DNA of 5,609 bases, taken from contig JAEDOJ010000107.1 of NCBI GenBank assembly GCA_016302015.1, positions 1 through 5,609 on the forward strand, read 5' to 3'. The position numbers and the translations under genes were made by a program. This DNA is from Oscillospiraceae bacterium (GTDB lineage: Bacteria; Bacillota_A; Clostridia; Oscillospirales; Oscillospiraceae). The notes under the pieces were generated by a model. That model saw nothing but the letters and a program-made list of their open reading frames with translations, had not been told where the DNA came from and did not search any database. Below, in pieces: positions 5,582 to 5,609 of the stretch; the first letter of the stretch is position 1, and every line of letters begins with the position of its first letter.

Positions 5582-5609
5582 TAAGTAATTTAAAAAAATA
5601 AGGACGTGG

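Noticed and set aside
4376..5584. A 402-codon open frame on the plus strand opposite the amidohydrolase
   Set aside because: It is antisense to a gene with a complete set of amidohydrolase motifs. Its translation is rich in H, R, P, Q and G without family motifs, as expected from a GC-rich reverse complement.

Overview
The window looks like chromosomal DNA from a GC-rich, gut-type Firmicute, most likely of the Oscillospiraceae/Ruminococcaceae kind. That is an inference from roughly 57% G+C, strong AGGAGG-type ribosome binding sites with 7-10 base spacing, an easily read vegetative-type promoter, and the protein families present; no taxonomic marker gene is in the window. All six genes lie on the minus strand, packed into two transcription units, so the window is best read from right to left. 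I saw no tRNA, rRNA, CRISPR array, insertion sequence or phage gene.

Unit 1 (about 5581 down to 2260) is a three-enzyme cassette. A probable promoter at 5553-5581 leads into a leader of about 60 bases that can fold into a hairpin over a purine-rich, SD-like stretch. Then come a metal-dependent amidohydrolase of the YtcJ/Amidohydro_3 type (3866-5485), a class A beta-lactamase-like serine hydrolase (3075-3878) and a double-SH3b NlpC/P60 cysteine peptidase resembling YkfC (2260-3078). Neighbouring genes overlap by 13 and 4 bases, so translation is probably coupled. None of the three proteins has a signal peptide or membrane segment. The natural inference is a cytoplasmic pathway for peptides or amides, perhaps recycling of cell-wall peptides, as known for YkfC. 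The substrate of the whole cassette cannot be read from the sequence.

Unit 2 (about 2231 down past position 1) begins 28 bases after the last stop codon of unit 1, with no visible terminator between. It has a near-consensus promoter (TTGACT, 17 bases, TATACT), and a palindrome covers the predicted transcription start. It encodes a MarR-type regulator (1683-2165), an Si-type citrate synthase (356-1705) whose ribosome binding site lies inside the end of the regulator gene, and, 34 bases downstream, a second MarR-type regulator (1-321) cut off by the window edge. A citrate synthase between two different MarR regulators, with an operator-like palindrome at the shared promoter, suggests that this entry step into the TCA/glutamate pathway responds to a small ligand through autoregulated repression.

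The most interesting points are the MarR-citrate synthase-MarR arrangement with its operator, and the coupled amidohydrolase-serine hydrolase-NlpC/P60 cassette. Neither is proven to be a new system from this sequence alone.
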